Source: Geodermatophilus nigrescens
Lineage (GTDB): Bacteria; Actinomycetota; Actinomycetes; Mycobacteriales; Geodermatophilaceae
DNA: 64,000 bases
Assembly (NCBI RefSeq): GCF_900129495.1
Contig: NZ_FQVX01000002.1
Location: 186,001-250,000 of the forward strand
Direction of reading: 5' to 3'
The position numbers and the translations under genes are program-made. Below the pieces are notes generated by a model. The model worked only from the letters and a program-made list of their open reading frames with translations, was not told the DNA's origin and did not search any database. Of this stretch, positions 34,777 through 43,782 are shown piece after piece. Numbering within the stretch: position 1 is the stretch's first letter; every line of letters begins with the position of its first letter.

Positions 34777-35571
34777 CTACCGGACCTCGCTGGACCGCCC
34801 GCCGTCGCGGACCCGTCCTGGCACGGCGCGGGGGACCCGGCCCGGCAGGCGGTCGGCCAGCCGGTCCTGCAGGCCCCACCACGTGACCCGCACCAACGCC
34901 TCTTCAACGATCGAGGCGGTCATCTTGCTCCTGCCGAACTCGCGTTCGCTGAAGGTGATCGGCACCTCGGCCACCCGGGCGCCGGCGCGGACCGCCCGCC
35001 AGGCCCAGTCGACCTGGAAGCAGTAGCCCTGGCTGGCCACCTCGTCGAAGGGCAGCCGGTCGACCAGCTCCCCGCGGACGGCCCGGAACCCGCCGGTGGC
35101 GTCGGCCAGGGGCAGACGCAGCGCCCAGCGGGTGTACCGGTTGCCCAGGCGGGACAGCAGCAGCCGGCGCCGCGGCCAGTCCTCCACCCGGCCGCCGGGC
35201 ACCCACCGCGACCCGAGCACCAGGTCGGCGTCCTCGAGCCCGGCCAGCAGCAGCGGCAGCTGCTCGGGGTGGTGCGAGCCGTCGGCGTCCATCTCGACCA
35301 GTACGTCGTAGCCGTGCGCGCGGCCCCATCGGAACCCGGCGACGTACGCCGGGCCCAGGCCGGACTTCTCCGTGCGCCGCAGCACGTGCACCCGCGGGTC
35401 CTGGGCGGCGATCTTCTCGGCCAGCTCGCCGGTGCCGTCCGGGGAGCCGTCGTCGACCACCAGGGCGTGCGCGTCGGGGACGGCGGCGTGCAGCCGGTCG
35501 AGGATCGGCTCGAGGTTCTCCACCTCGTCGTAGGTGGGGATGACGACGAGGACCCGCTGCCCCGCGCTCAC
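34777..35571 (-). CDS. ppm1: Polyprenol monophosphomannose synthase (GT2)
   Basis: A 264-residue GT2 glycosyltransferase of the dolichol-phosphate mannose synthase type. It transfers mannose from GDP-mannose to a polyprenol phosphate for lipoglycans and protein mannosylation. Seen: VLVVIPTYDEVENLEPIL, the DDGSPDGTG nucleotide block, VEMDADGSHHPEQLP (metal DxD), and SEREFGRSKMTASIVEEAL. There is no membrane domain of its own. Its GTG overlaps the lnt stop (GTGA). In M. tuberculosis the two are fused as Ppm1 (Rv2051c); in M. smegmatis they are separate, as here. Confidence 0.9.
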   Translation of the reverse strand: MSAGQRVLVVIPTYDEVENLEPILDRLHAAVPDAHALVVDDGSPDGTGELAEKIAAQDPRVHVLRRTEKSGLGPAYVAGFRWGRAHGYDVLVEMDADGSHHPEQLPLLLAGLEDADLVLGSRWVPGGRVEDWPRRRLLLSRLGNRYTRWALRLPLADATGGFRAVRGELVDRLPFDEVASQGYCFQVDWAWRAVRAGARVAEVPITFSEREFGRSKMTASIVEEALVRVTWWGLQDRLADRLPGRVPRAVPGRVRDGGRSSEVR

Positions 35572-37217
35572 CGCCGGCTCCGGCGGGCGCGCAGGGCGGG
35601 GACGGCGACGGCGAGCACGGCACCGGCGGCCACGGCGGACAGCGCCCACTCGGGGCCGGCGCCCAGCCGCTGGGCGAGGGTGGCGCCGTCGCGCCGGGCG
35701 ATCTCCTCGACGAACACCGCGGAGGTGAACAGCCCCGAGGAGCGCACCAGGGAGCCGTCGGGGGCGATGACGGCGGAGATGCCGCTGGTGGAGGCCAGCG
35801 CCACCGACCGGCCGAACTCGACCGCGCGCACCTGGGCGGCGGCCACCTGCTGGGCGCTCTCGTCGGTGTAGCCGAAGGTGGCGTTGTTGGTCTGCACCAC
35901 GAGCAGCTCCGCGCCGGCGTCGACGGTGTCGGCCACCAGGGAGTCGTAGACCACCTCGAAGCAGATGACGTCGCCGACCCGGGCGCCGCCCATGTCGAGC
36001 ACGCCGACCTCGGTGCCGTGGGTGAAGTCGCGGCGGACGAGGTCGACCTTGTCGCTGAAGAACCGGAAGAAGGCGCGCGCCGGCACGTACTCGGCCAGCG
36101 GCACCGGGTGGCGCTTGACGTACGTGTCGCCGGGGCCGCTCTCGGGGTCCCAGACGATGCCGGTGTTGCTGAGGTACTCCCCGGGCCCCTCGACCACGGC
36201 GCCCACCAGGATCGGCGCGCCGATCGCCCCGGCGGCCCGGCTGATCGCCCGGGCGGCGTCGTCGTTGGTGTAGGGATCGATGTCGGAGCTGTTCTCCGGC
36301 CACACCACGAGGTCCGGCTGCGCCTCGTCGCCGGCCGCCACCCGGGCGGCCAGGTCGAGGGTCTGCTGCACGTGGTTGTCCAGGACCGCGCGGCGGCGGG
36401 CGTTGAACTCCAGGCCCGCCTCGGGGACGTCGCCCTGCACGACGGCGACGGTGACGGCCGGCCCGCCGTCGGTGAGCGAGGACCCCGGCAGGGGCAGCCA
36501 CGCGGCGGCGCCGGCCAGCGGGACAGCGAGCGCGCCGGCGACCAGCGCGGCCGCTGCCTTCGGGGACGCCGCCCTCGGGGACGGTCCCCCGGGGGACGCC
36601 GACCGTCGGGCCCGCACGAGCGCGAGGACGGCGGCCGCCAGCAGCGCGCCGGTGAGGGCGACGGCGAAGCCGACCAGCGGCACCCCGCCGTAGGCGGCCA
36701 GCGACAGGAACGGCCCGTCGGTCTGGCTGAACCCCAGCCGGCCCCACGGGAACCCGCCCAGCGGCAGCCGGCCGCGCAGCGCCTCGTCGAGCACCCACAG
36801 CGCCGCGGTCCACAGCGGCCACAGGCGCAGCCGGGAGACCGCCGCGGTGGCCGCGCCGAGGGCGGCGAGGAACAGCGCCTGGGAGACCGCCAGCGCCAGC
36901 CACGGGAACGCGCCGACGTAGGTGCCGCTCCACGACAGCAGCGGCACGAAGAACGCCAGGCCGAGCACCAGCCCCAGCCACGCCCCGGAGCGGGCGCGCT
37001 GCCCGTGGACGGCGAGGGCGAGGGCAGCGGGGCCGAGGACGGCCAGCCCGGTCAGCGACCACCCGGGGAAGGCGGACAACAGCGCGAACCCGCCCGCGGC
37101 GGCCAGCGCCGTCCGCCAGGGCAGCCGCCGGGACCACTGCCGGGACCGGCTCCCGGACGGCCGCCCGGCGGCGTCGGGGACCGCGTCGAGCGTGTCCGTC
37201 GCGGCTGCTGGTGGCAC
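35568..37217 (-). CDS. lnt: Apolipoprotein N-acyltransferase
   Basis: A 549-residue enzyme that adds the third acyl chain to the N-terminal Cys of lipoproteins. Six or more N-terminal membrane helices precede a nitrilase-like domain whose catalytic triad is visible: Glu in VVWPENSSDIDP, Lys in YVKRHPVPLAEYVP, Cys in DVICFEVVYDSL. The N-terminal extension (residues 1-35) is basic and Pro/Ser-rich. GTG 37217 follows GGGGAGG by six bases. Coupling to ppm1 suggests a joint complex anchoring the mannosyltransferase at the membrane. Confidence 0.92.
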   Translation of the reverse strand: MPPAAATDTLDAVPDAAGRPSGSRSRQWSRRLPWRTALAAAGGFALLSAFPGWSLTGLAVLGPAALALAVHGQRARSGAWLGLVLGLAFFVPLLSWSGTYVGAFPWLALAVSQALFLAALGAATAAVSRLRLWPLWTAALWVLDEALRGRLPLGGFPWGRLGFSQTDGPFLSLAAYGGVPLVGFAVALTGALLAAAVLALVRARRSASPGGPSPRAASPKAAAALVAGALAVPLAGAAAWLPLPGSSLTDGGPAVTVAVVQGDVPEAGLEFNARRRAVLDNHVQQTLDLAARVAAGDEAQPDLVVWPENSSDIDPYTNDDAARAISRAAGAIGAPILVGAVVEGPGEYLSNTGIVWDPESGPGDTYVKRHPVPLAEYVPARAFFRFFSDKVDLVRRDFTHGTEVGVLDMGGARVGDVICFEVVYDSLVADTVDAGAELLVVQTNNATFGYTDESAQQVAAAQVRAVEFGRSVALASTSGISAVIAPDGSLVRSSGLFTSAVFVEEIARRDGATLAQRLGAGPEWALSAVAAGAVLAVAVPALRARRSRR

Positions 37218-37403
37218 CGCCGGCCTCCCCGCGACGTCGCGCCGCGGACCGGGTCCGGGCTGCAGTGGGCGCCCGCGGCTGTGCGTGCGCGGACCACGAC
37301 GTGGCCCGCCGGACAGTCTCCCACCCCCGGCGGCGGGACCGGCCGCCCCGCCCGCGGTGTCCCCCGCCGGTGCGGCGACCGCACCCGCGCGGGCCCCGGC
37401 CCG

Positions 37404-38912
37404 TTACAGCGGCAGCACCCGGCCGGCCACCACCAGGCCGGAGCAGCCGGGACGGGCCCGGCCGGCCAGCACGGCCGAGAGCGTGTCCGCGGTGGCCCAG
37501 AGCGCGAGATCCGCGGGCGCGCCCGGAGCCAGCGGGCCGGCGGGGTGCTCGGCCCGCACGGCGTGCCAGCCGCCGTGGGTGGCCGCGTCGAAGGCGTCGA
37601 ACGGGCGCAGCCCCGAGGCGCGCTCGTGGTGGTCGACGGCGGCGTGCACCCCGCCCCACGGGTCCATCGGCGTCACCGGGGCGTCGCTGCCCAACGCCAG
37701 GGCCACCCCGGCGTCGGCGAGGTCGGCGAACGGGTTGGCGCCCAGCGCCCGCTCCACGCCGAGGCGCTCGGCGTACATCCCGGCGTCCCCGCCCCAGGCG
37801 GCGTCGAAGGCCGGCTGCACGCTGGCCACCATCCCCCACGCGCGCATCCGCTCGACCGCCTCCGGCCCGGTCATCTCCACGTGCTCCAGGCGGTGCCGGC
37901 ACGCCCGCACGGCGGCGACGCCGAGCTCGTCGACGACCGCGCCGACGGCGTCGAGCACCTGGTCGACGGCGGCGTCGCCGATGACGTGGAACCCGGCCTG
38001 GATCCCGGCGGCGGTGCAGGCGCGCACGTGCTCCACCAGCTGCGCGGTCTCGAAGCGCAGCGCCCCGGAGGTGTCGGGCCGGTCGCGGTAGGGCGCCGAC
38101 AGCGCGGCGGTGTGCGAGCCGAGAGCGCCGTCGCAGAACAGGTCGCCGCCGGCCCCGGCCAGCCCGAGCTCCCGCACCAGGTCCAGCCCGCCGCGCTCGG
38201 CCAGCTCCCCCCAGTAGCCCAGCACGCGCGGGCCGGGCCGCCCGGCGGCCAGTGCGAGCAGGGCGCGCAGGTCCTCGGCACCGGACACCTCCGGCCCGGC
38301 CATCTCGTGCACCGTGCCGATGCCCAGGCGGGCGGCCGCGTCCAGGGTGGCGGCCTGCGCCGCCGCCCGCTGCGGGGCGCTCACCGCACCGTAGGCGGCC
38401 TGCCGGGCGGCGTGGTGGGCGTCGAGGCGCAGCTGCCCGTCCGCGGCGAAGCCGGGCAGGTCCCGGACCCCGGGCACCCGGTCGAGCAGCGCGGTGGACA
38501 CGGTGGCCGAGTGCACGTCGACCCGCGCCAGGTACACCGGGCGGTCCCCGACGACGGCGTCCAGGTCGGCGCGGGTCAGCCCCCGGCCCTCCGGCCAGCC
38601 GGTCTCGTCCCAGCCGGTGCCGAGCAGCACCCCGGACGGGGCGGCGCGGTGCGCGGCCGCGACGGCCGCGACCGCCGCCGCGAGGCTCGACCTCGAGTGG
38701 AGGTCGAGACCGGTGAGCGCGAGGCCGGTCGCCGTCGCGTGCACGTGCGCGTCGACGAACGCCGGGGTCAGCAGGGCGCCGTCCCCGGCGAGCACCCGGT
38801 CGGCCCGCGGCGCGTCGCCGGTGTCGCCGAGCCAGGCGATCGCGCCGTCGGCGACGGCCACCGCGCGGCCGGGGCGGTCGCCGACGGTCACGTCGGTGAT
38901 CAACAGGTCCAC
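37404..38912 (-). CDS. Amidohydrolase 3 (YtcJ-like) family protein
   Basis: A 502-residue metal-dependent amidohydrolase: TPAFVDAHVHATATGL (first metal ligands HxH), FHVIGDAAVDQVLDAV (metal His), LEHVEMTG (metal His), and LALGSDAPVTPMDPWGGVHAAV (catalytic Asp). YtcJ-type enzymes act on N-substituted amides, but substrates are rarely known. The last 60 residues form the small beta domain (PLAPGAPADLALWA). GTG 38912 is the first start that retains MDLLITDVTV, the usual N-terminal strand. Confidence 0.85.
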   Translation of the reverse strand: MDLLITDVTVGDRPGRAVAVADGAIAWLGDTGDAPRADRVLAGDGALLTPAFVDAHVHATATGLALTGLDLHSRSSLAAAVAAVAAAHRAAPSGVLLGTGWDETGWPEGRGLTRADLDAVVGDRPVYLARVDVHSATVSTALLDRVPGVRDLPGFAADGQLRLDAHHAARQAAYGAVSAPQRAAAQAATLDAAARLGIGTVHEMAGPEVSGAEDLRALLALAAGRPGPRVLGYWGELAERGGLDLVRELGLAGAGGDLFCDGALGSHTAALSAPYRDRPDTSGALRFETAQLVEHVRACTAAGIQAGFHVIGDAAVDQVLDAVGAVVDELGVAAVRACRHRLEHVEMTGPEAVERMRAWGMVASVQPAFDAAWGGDAGMYAERLGVERALGANPFADLADAGVALALGSDAPVTPMDPWGGVHAAVDHHERASGLRPFDAFDAATHGGWHAVRAEHPAGPLAPGAPADLALWATADTLSAVLAGRARPGCSGLVVAGRVLPL

Positions 38913-38989
38913 GGCAGCAGCATGACGGCGCCCCCCGGCCCGCCCGTTCCCGGGTGGCCGCGCACCGGCCGCGGCGGTAGGCAGGACCG

Positions 38990-39517
38990 ATGGCGGACGG
39001 GGAGCTGCTCACCCCCCGGCTGCGGCTGCGCGCCTGGACCACCCGCCGCGACGACCTGGCCCGGCTCACCGACATCTACGGCCGCCCCGAGGTGACCCGC
39101 TGGCTCGGCGGCAGCCCGTCGGTGGGGCCGGTGGAGCTGGTCGCCCGGTGGGCGGAGGTCAGCCGCGCCGACCCGCGCTTCGGGTGCTGGGCGGTGGAGG
39201 TGCGCGCCGACCCGCCCGTCGTCGCCGGCACCGTGCTGCTCAAGCCGCTGCCCGACGGCGTCGGCGAGGTGGAGGTCGGCTGGCACCTGCACCCCGAGTG
39301 CTGGGGCCGCGGGTACGCCACCGAGGCCGCGCGCGCCGTCGTCGAACGGGCCTTCGGCGCCGGGCTGCCCGAGGTCTACGCCGTCGTCCGGCCCGGCAAC
39401 GAGCCGTCGCTGGCGGTGTGCCGCCGGCTGGGCATGGCGCCGCTGGGCCGGATGCGCCGCTGGTACGACGTCGAGCTCGAGGCCTTCCGGCTCATGGCCC
39501 CGCCGGTGGTCGACTAG
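38990..39517 (+). CDS. GNAT family acetyltransferase (RimJ/RimL-like)
   Basis: A 175-residue acetyltransferase of the ribosomal-protein N-acetyltransferase type: LLTPRLRLRAWTTRRDDLARLTDIYGRPEVTRWLGG, GEVEVGWHLHPECWGRGYATEAARAVVERAF (acetyl-CoA loop GRGYATEA) and AVVRPGNEPSLAVCRRLGMAPLGRM. The target is unknown. ATG 38990 has TAGGCA 6 bases upstream, a near miss to the leaderless pattern. Convergent with the PlsC gene 4 bases downstream. Confidence 0.85.
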   Translation: MADGELLTPRLRLRAWTTRRDDLARLTDIYGRPEVTRWLGGSPSVGPVELVARWAEVSRADPRFGCWAVEVRADPPVVAGTVLLKPLPDGVGEVEVGWHLHPECWGRGYATEAARAVVERAFGAGLPEVYAVVRPGNEPSLAVCRRLGMAPLGRMRRWYDVELEAFRLMAPPVVD

Positions 39518-39521
39518 CCGC

Positions 39522-40448
39522 TCAGGCGGCCCGGTCCGGCCGCTCCGGCGACGGGCGCCCGGGTGCCGCCGACCCCGCGGCGCGCGGCCGGCGGCGCCCG
39601 GGCAGGCGGGCCAGCAGCCGGGCGCGGCGCGACGTGCGGGCCCGCACCCGGGCCCCGGCGGCGTCGGCGCTGTCGCGCTCGGCGGCCTCCTGCGGCGTGG
39701 GCGCGGTGCCGCCCAGGTGGGCCGGCACCCACCACGTGTCGTCGGGGCCGTCGGGCTGCTGCGGATAGGTGCGCTGCGCCTCGTCCAGCAGCGCCTCCAT
39801 GGCCACCTTGGTGCGGGCCAGCAGCGCCGGGGGCGTCTCCCCGGGCTCGGGCACGACCGGCTCGCCGAACAGCACGGTGACCGCGCGGCCGCGGGTGAGG
39901 TCGACGGGGCGCTTCTTGGTGGCCACCCGGTGCCCGCCCCACACCGCGGCCGGGAGGATCGGCACCTGCGCGTCGAGGGCCATGCGGGCGGCGCCGGCCT
40001 TGAGCTCCTTCACGGTGAAGCTCTGGCTGATCGTGGCCTCCGGGAAGACGCCGACCACCTGTCCGTCCCGGAGCGACCGGACGGCGGCGTCGAAGGCCGC
40101 GGCGCCGGCCTTGCGGTCGACCGGGATGTGCCGCATGGCGCGCATGAACGGCCCGGCGAACCAGTGGCCGAACACCGACGCCTTGGCCATGAAGCGCACC
40201 AGCCGGTGCCGCGGCAGCGCGCCGAGGCCGAGGAAGGTGAAGTCCAGGTAGCTGACGTGGTTGCTGCAGATCACCGCGCCGCCGGAGGTGGGCACGTGCT
40301 CGGAGCCCCGGACGTCGAACCGCAGCCGCAGCAGCCGGAAGATGACCAGGGTGACGCGGACGACCAGGCGGTAGGGCCCGTCGCCGCGCTCCGGCCGGGG
40401 GCCGAACAGGTCGCGCCGGACGACGTCACGCCAGCTCGCGGTGTACAT
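39522..40448 (-). CDS. plsC: Lysophospholipid acyltransferase (PlsC family)
   Basis: A 308-residue 1-acyl-glycerol-3-phosphate acyltransferase-like protein: GGAVICSNHVSYLDFTFLGLG (NHxSxxD), MRHIPVDRKAGAAAF, VGVFPEATISQSF (a PEAT form of the usual EGT motif) and ILPAAVWGGHRV. A basic, Ala/Arg-rich tail of about 50 residues follows the domain. ATG 40448 is 6 bases after TATCGT on the minus strand (40460-40455), so it is probably translated from a leaderless message. Confidence 0.88.
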   Translation of the reverse strand: MYTASWRDVVRRDLFGPRPERGDGPYRLVVRVTLVIFRLLRLRFDVRGSEHVPTSGGAVICSNHVSYLDFTFLGLGALPRHRLVRFMAKASVFGHWFAGPFMRAMRHIPVDRKAGAAAFDAAVRSLRDGQVVGVFPEATISQSFTVKELKAGAARMALDAQVPILPAAVWGGHRVATKKRPVDLTRGRAVTVLFGEPVVPEPGETPPALLARTKVAMEALLDEAQRTYPQQPDGPDDTWWVPAHLGGTAPTPQEAAERDSADAAGARVRARTSRRARLLARLPGRRRPRAAGSAAPGRPSPERPDRAA

Positions 40449-40489
40449 GGCGGGACGATAACCGGCGCCCCTGGGCGGTACCTGGGCGG

Positions 40490-41623
40490 TCAGCGGACGA
40501 CGGTCAGGTCCGCCGCCGCCCGCACCACCGCGGCGAGGTCCCCGGTCTCGCGGTGGACGCGGCGCTGCAGGTCGGCGCCGGTCCCGCGCTCCAGCACCGC
40601 GTGCACGCCCTCCTCGACCCGCCGCCGGTCCCCGGAGGCATCGAGGGCCTCCCCGACGTGCGCCAGCAGCGCGGCGACGACGTCCGCGGCGGGCGCCGGC
40701 CGCCCGGTGAGCGGGGAGACCAGCTCGCCGGTGGTGCCCGAGCGGCCGGCGCGCCAGGCCGCCACCCGCAGCACCTCGCCGCGCACCGCCGGGGCCGGCC
40801 GCCCGGCGCGCCACTCGGCCGCGGCGGTGTCCACCAGCGCCCGCACCAGCCCGGCGTGCGTGACGGCGTCCTCCACCCGCAGCGCCACGTCGGCGACCCG
40901 GACCTCCACCGTGGGCCAGCTGCGGGAGAGGCGGGCGGCGAAGTAGACCTGGCCGGCGTCGACGATCGTGCGGGTGGCCACCAGGTCGTCGACGACGCGG
41001 GCGTAGGTCGCGGCGTCGCCGAACAGCTCCGTGGGACCCGAGGAGGGCCACCGGTCCCAGGCCTGCGAGCGGTAGCTGGCGTAGCCGCTGTCACGCCCCA
41101 GCCAGAACGGGGAGTTGGCGGTGAGCGCCGTGAGCACCGGCAGCCACACGCGGATCCGGTCGAGGACGGCGACGCCCTCCTCGTCGCCGTCGACCGACAC
41201 GTGCACGTGGCAGCCGCAGGTGAGCTGGTCGGTGGCGATGAGCCCGAAGCGCTCCTCCATCTCGGCGTAGCGCTCGCCCGGCGTCGGCTCGGGGTCGACG
41301 GCGACCGGGGAGCTCGCCAGCGCCGCGACCCGGGCGCCCACCGCGCGCGCCGCCGCGTCGGCCCGGCCGCGCCAGAAGCGCAGCTCCCGCGTCACCTCGT
41401 CGAGGCCGGTGCACACCCGGGTGCCGAGCTCCACCTGCTCCTGCTTGAGCTCGGGCACCAGGTGGCCGGGCCGCTCTCCCGGGCCGTCGTCGCGGTCGTG
41501 CTCCTCGGGCGTCTGCCCCTCCCCCCGGCGGGAGGCGACCGCGAGCGCCTCGGGTCCCCGCGGCACCGGCCTCCCCGACGGGTCGACGACCAGCAGCTCC
41601 TCCTCGACCCCGACCGTGCGCAC
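40490..41623 (-). CDS. Glutamate-cysteine ligase-like protein (YbdK/GCS2 family)
   Basis: A 377-residue carboxylate-amine ligase of the GCS2 family. Features: VGVEEELLVVDPSGRPVP at the N-terminus, HLVPELKQEQVELGTRVC, and the ATP/metal block CGCHVHVSVDGDEEGVAVLDRIRVWLPVLTALTANSPFWLGRDSGYASYR. YbdK-type proteins make gamma-glutamylcysteine only weakly. In actinobacteria EgtA (ergothioneine) is a distinct branch, so the substrate is uncertain. GTG 41623 is chosen with GAGGA upstream. Confidence 0.85.
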   Translation of the reverse strand: MRTVGVEEELLVVDPSGRPVPRGPEALAVASRRGEGQTPEEHDRDDGPGERPGHLVPELKQEQVELGTRVCTGLDEVTRELRFWRGRADAAARAVGARVAALASSPVAVDPEPTPGERYAEMEERFGLIATDQLTCGCHVHVSVDGDEEGVAVLDRIRVWLPVLTALTANSPFWLGRDSGYASYRSQAWDRWPSSGPTELFGDAATYARVVDDLVATRTIVDAGQVYFAARLSRSWPTVEVRVADVALRVEDAVTHAGLVRALVDTAAAEWRAGRPAPAVRGEVLRVAAWRAGRSGTTGELVSPLTGRPAPAADVVAALLAHVGEALDASGDRRRVEEGVHAVLERGTGADLQRRVHRETGDLAAVVRAAADLTVVR

Positions 41624-41730
41624 CGGGACATCCTCACCGCGCCCGGTCGCCCTCGCTCCCCGGTGTCGTCGTTGCTCTCGGCGCCGGAGGCGCCGCTGCG
41701 GGTCCGACCACCAAAGTAGGCATTTATTTT

Positions 41731-41744
41731 GTTAGGGATAACGG
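41731..41744 (+). repeat. Dispersed 14-bp motif, copy 5
   Basis: GTTAGGGATAACGG on the plus strand, only 2 bases before the TAGGAT -10 (41747-41752) of the recombinase-fold gene, so it spans the -35 to -10 interval. Preceded by an AT-rich patch and GACCACC 18 bases upstream. Confidence 0.85.
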
Positions 41745-41759
41745 AGTAGGATGGTCGTC

Positions 41760-42623
41760 GTGAGCCGCACCTGGCAGGGCCCGCTCCCCGAGATGCCGTC
41801 GGTCCCGGCGGCCCGTGCGTGGCAGCGGCTGGTGCCGCCCGAGGGCTACGCCGTCCAGTGGCGCCGCCTGGTGGATGCCGCGCTGGAGCTGGGACTGGGC
41901 CCGGAGGAGCTTGCCACCGGCGGCATGGACGACGTGGCCGCGGCGCGCGGGTGGAAGCCCGCGACCGTGACGCTGTACAGCAAGGTGGCCCGCTACGGCG
42001 GCGTCCCGCTGCCCACCCCGCCGACGCCGGAGCCCGATCCCCGCACGCTCGACCTGAGGCCCCTGTGCGAGGTGCGCGGCGAGCAGCCCGAGCACCTGCG
42101 CACGGTCGTCTGGTGCGCGATCGCCCTGCACTGGCCGGCTCCGGTGGGCACGTTCCGCGACCTGCGCCGCGAGCAGGTGCACCCGACCGCCCGCCGGCTG
42201 GTGGTGCGCACCGAGGACGGCGAGTGGTCGGTGCCCGGGGCGCTGCGGGCCTGGCACGCCTGGGAGGACGTCCGCAACCGGTTCCCGGCCCTGGAGCGCA
42301 GCCCGTGGGTGCTGCCTGCCCTGCGCCGCGGCCCCGGGTTCTCCTCCGAGGTGGGCGGCCGGCTGTCCAGCCAGGCGCTGCAGGTGACCTTCGCCAAGCA
42401 CGCCGTCCGTACCGCGCTGCACCTGCGCGGGACGACGACGGGCGGCGGGCGAGCGCGGGCGGACGCGCTGGCCGCCGTCTACGAGACGCTGTCCTACGAC
42501 TCCTTCCGCCGCCTGGCGCTCGCCGGGGGCGCCGAGCCGGTGGCCGCCCGCGGCGCGGTGCGCGCCGAGCGGGCCGCTCGGGCGAACAAGGCCGCCGCGG
42601 CCCCGCCGGCGCCCGGGCGCTGA
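41760..42623 (+). CDS. Degenerate tyrosine-recombinase-fold protein
   Basis: A 287-residue protein I cannot assign firmly. The region WKPATVTLYSKVARYGG resembles a core-binding segment. TFRDLRREQVHPTARRLVVRTEDGEWSVPGALRAWHAW and SPWVLPALRRGP look like the catalytic fold of phage-type integrases. The expected first Arg (GLR) and the HxxR motif are missing; a late Tyr (YDSFRRLAL) is present. It may be a DNA-binding relative without strand transfer. GTG 41760 follows TAGGAT by 7 bases; ATG 41751 is an alternative. A copy of the 14-bp motif occupies its promoter. Confidence 0.5.
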   Translation: MSRTWQGPLPEMPSVPAARAWQRLVPPEGYAVQWRRLVDAALELGLGPEELATGGMDDVAAARGWKPATVTLYSKVARYGGVPLPTPPTPEPDPRTLDLRPLCEVRGEQPEHLRTVVWCAIALHWPAPVGTFRDLRREQVHPTARRLVVRTEDGEWSVPGALRAWHAWEDVRNRFPALERSPWVLPALRRGPGFSSEVGGRLSSQALQVTFAKHAVRTALHLRGTTTGGGRARADALAAVYETLSYDSFRRLALAGGAEPVAARGAVRAERAARANKAAAAPPAPGR

Positions 42624-42636
42624 GCCGCGCCGGGCG

Positions 42637-43782
42637 TCAGATCAGGGCGAGCTGCCCGGGAACGGCGTCGTCGCGCGCGGGCGCCCGTCCCCTCCCCCGC
42701 CGGGCGGGCGCGGGTGCCGCGGGGCGGGCGGCGGGCAGGCTGCCGGCCGGGAAGCTCGCCTCGTCGTCGCCGGGGACCCCGGACGGCGCCTCCCCCGGCA
42801 CGCCGCGCGCCCGGCCGCCCGAGTGCCCGTCGAGGCCGTGCCGGCGCAGCAGCGGCGCCACCCGCTCGGCCAGCCACGTCCGGTACTCCGCGGGCACGTA
42901 GGCGCCGCCGCGGTAGAGCTGCCGGTAGCGCGGGACGAGCGCTGGGTGCTCGCGGGCCAGCCAGGCCGAGAACCACTCCCGGGCGCCGGGGCGCAGGTGC
43001 AGCGGCACGACGGTCACCCCGGTGGCGCCGGCGGCGGCCACGGCCTCCAGGGCGGCGTCGAGGTCGGCCAGCCGGTCGGTGAGGCCGGGCAGCACGGGCG
43101 CGAGGAACACCCCGCACGGCAGGCCGGCGTCGGTGACGGCGCGCACCAGGTCGAGGCGCGCCCGCGGCGAGGGGACGCCCGGCTCGAGGCTCGCGTGCAG
43201 GTCGTCGTCCCAGATGGCCAGCGAGACGCCGAAGCCCACGGGCACGTCGCGCGCGGCGGAGGCCAGCAGCGGGACGTCGCGGCGGGCCAGCGTGCCCTTG
43301 GTGAGGACCGAGAACGGCGTCCCGGAGTCGGCCAGGGCCCGGATGACCCCGGGCATGAGCCGGTAGCGGCCCTCGGCCCGCTGGTAGGGGTCGGTGTTGG
43401 TCCCCAGCGCCACGTGCTCGCGCCGCCACGAGGGCTTCGCCAGCTCCCGGCGCAGCACCTCGACGAGGTTGGTCTTGACGACGATCTGGGTGTCGAAGTC
43501 GCGGCCGCTGTCCAGGTCCAGCCACTCGTGCGTCTTGCGAGCGAAGCAGTAAACACACTGATGAAGGCAGCCCCGATACGGGTTGATCGTGTAGCCGAAG
43601 GGCATCCGCGAACCGTCGGGCACCTTGTTCAGCGCCGACCGGGACAGCACCTCGTGCAGCGTCACACCCGGGAACTCCGGCACCTGGACGCTGCGCAGCA
43701 GGCCCCGCGTGCTCGGCATACCCGGGAGCAGCCCGCCGTCGTCGGCGTCGAGCCGCTGCCCCTCCCACCGCACGGGACCCAT
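42637..43782 (-). CDS. Radical SAM protein, Rv2578c family, LexA-controlled
   Basis: A 381-residue radical SAM enzyme. The cluster motif is C-x3-C-x2-C in YRGCLHQCVYCFARKTHEWL, followed by VALGTNTDPYQRAEGRYRLMPGVIRAL and the SplB-like FSVLTKGTLARRD region. It matches the Rv2578c family, distantly related to spore photoproduct lyase. The substrate is unknown, but damage repair has been proposed for such proteins. A near-perfect LexA box ends one base before the ATG. The C-terminal 80 residues are Pro/Arg-rich and probably disordered. ATG 43782 is set by homology start MGPVRWEGQRL. Confidence 0.85.
   Translation of the reverse strand: MGPVRWEGQRLDADDGGLLPGMPSTRGLLRSVQVPEFPGVTLHEVLSRSALNKVPDGSRMPFGYTINPYRGCLHQCVYCFARKTHEWLDLDSGRDFDTQIVVKTNLVEVLRRELAKPSWRREHVALGTNTDPYQRAEGRYRLMPGVIRALADSGTPFSVLTKGTLARRDVPLLASAARDVPVGFGVSLAIWDDDLHASLEPGVPSPRARLDLVRAVTDAGLPCGVFLAPVLPGLTDRLADLDAALEAVAAAGATGVTVVPLHLRPGAREWFSAWLAREHPALVPRYRQLYRGGAYVPAEYRTWLAERVAPLLRRHGLDGHSGGRARGVPGEAPSGVPGDDEASFPAGSLPAARPAAPAPARRGRGRAPARDDAVPGQLALI

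Noticed and set aside
34777-39075. 1432-codon minus-strand open frame through ppm1, lnt and the amidohydrolase
   Set aside because: Only the last 264 codons (ppm1) have protein-like composition; the rest is an out-of-frame reading of lnt and the amidohydrolase.
41731-41744. Motif resembles the I-SceI meganuclease site (TAGGGATAAC)
   Set aside because: Only the first ten or so of 18 bases agree, the rest differs, and copies with G or C at the variable position do not match. No homing-endonuclease gene is near.
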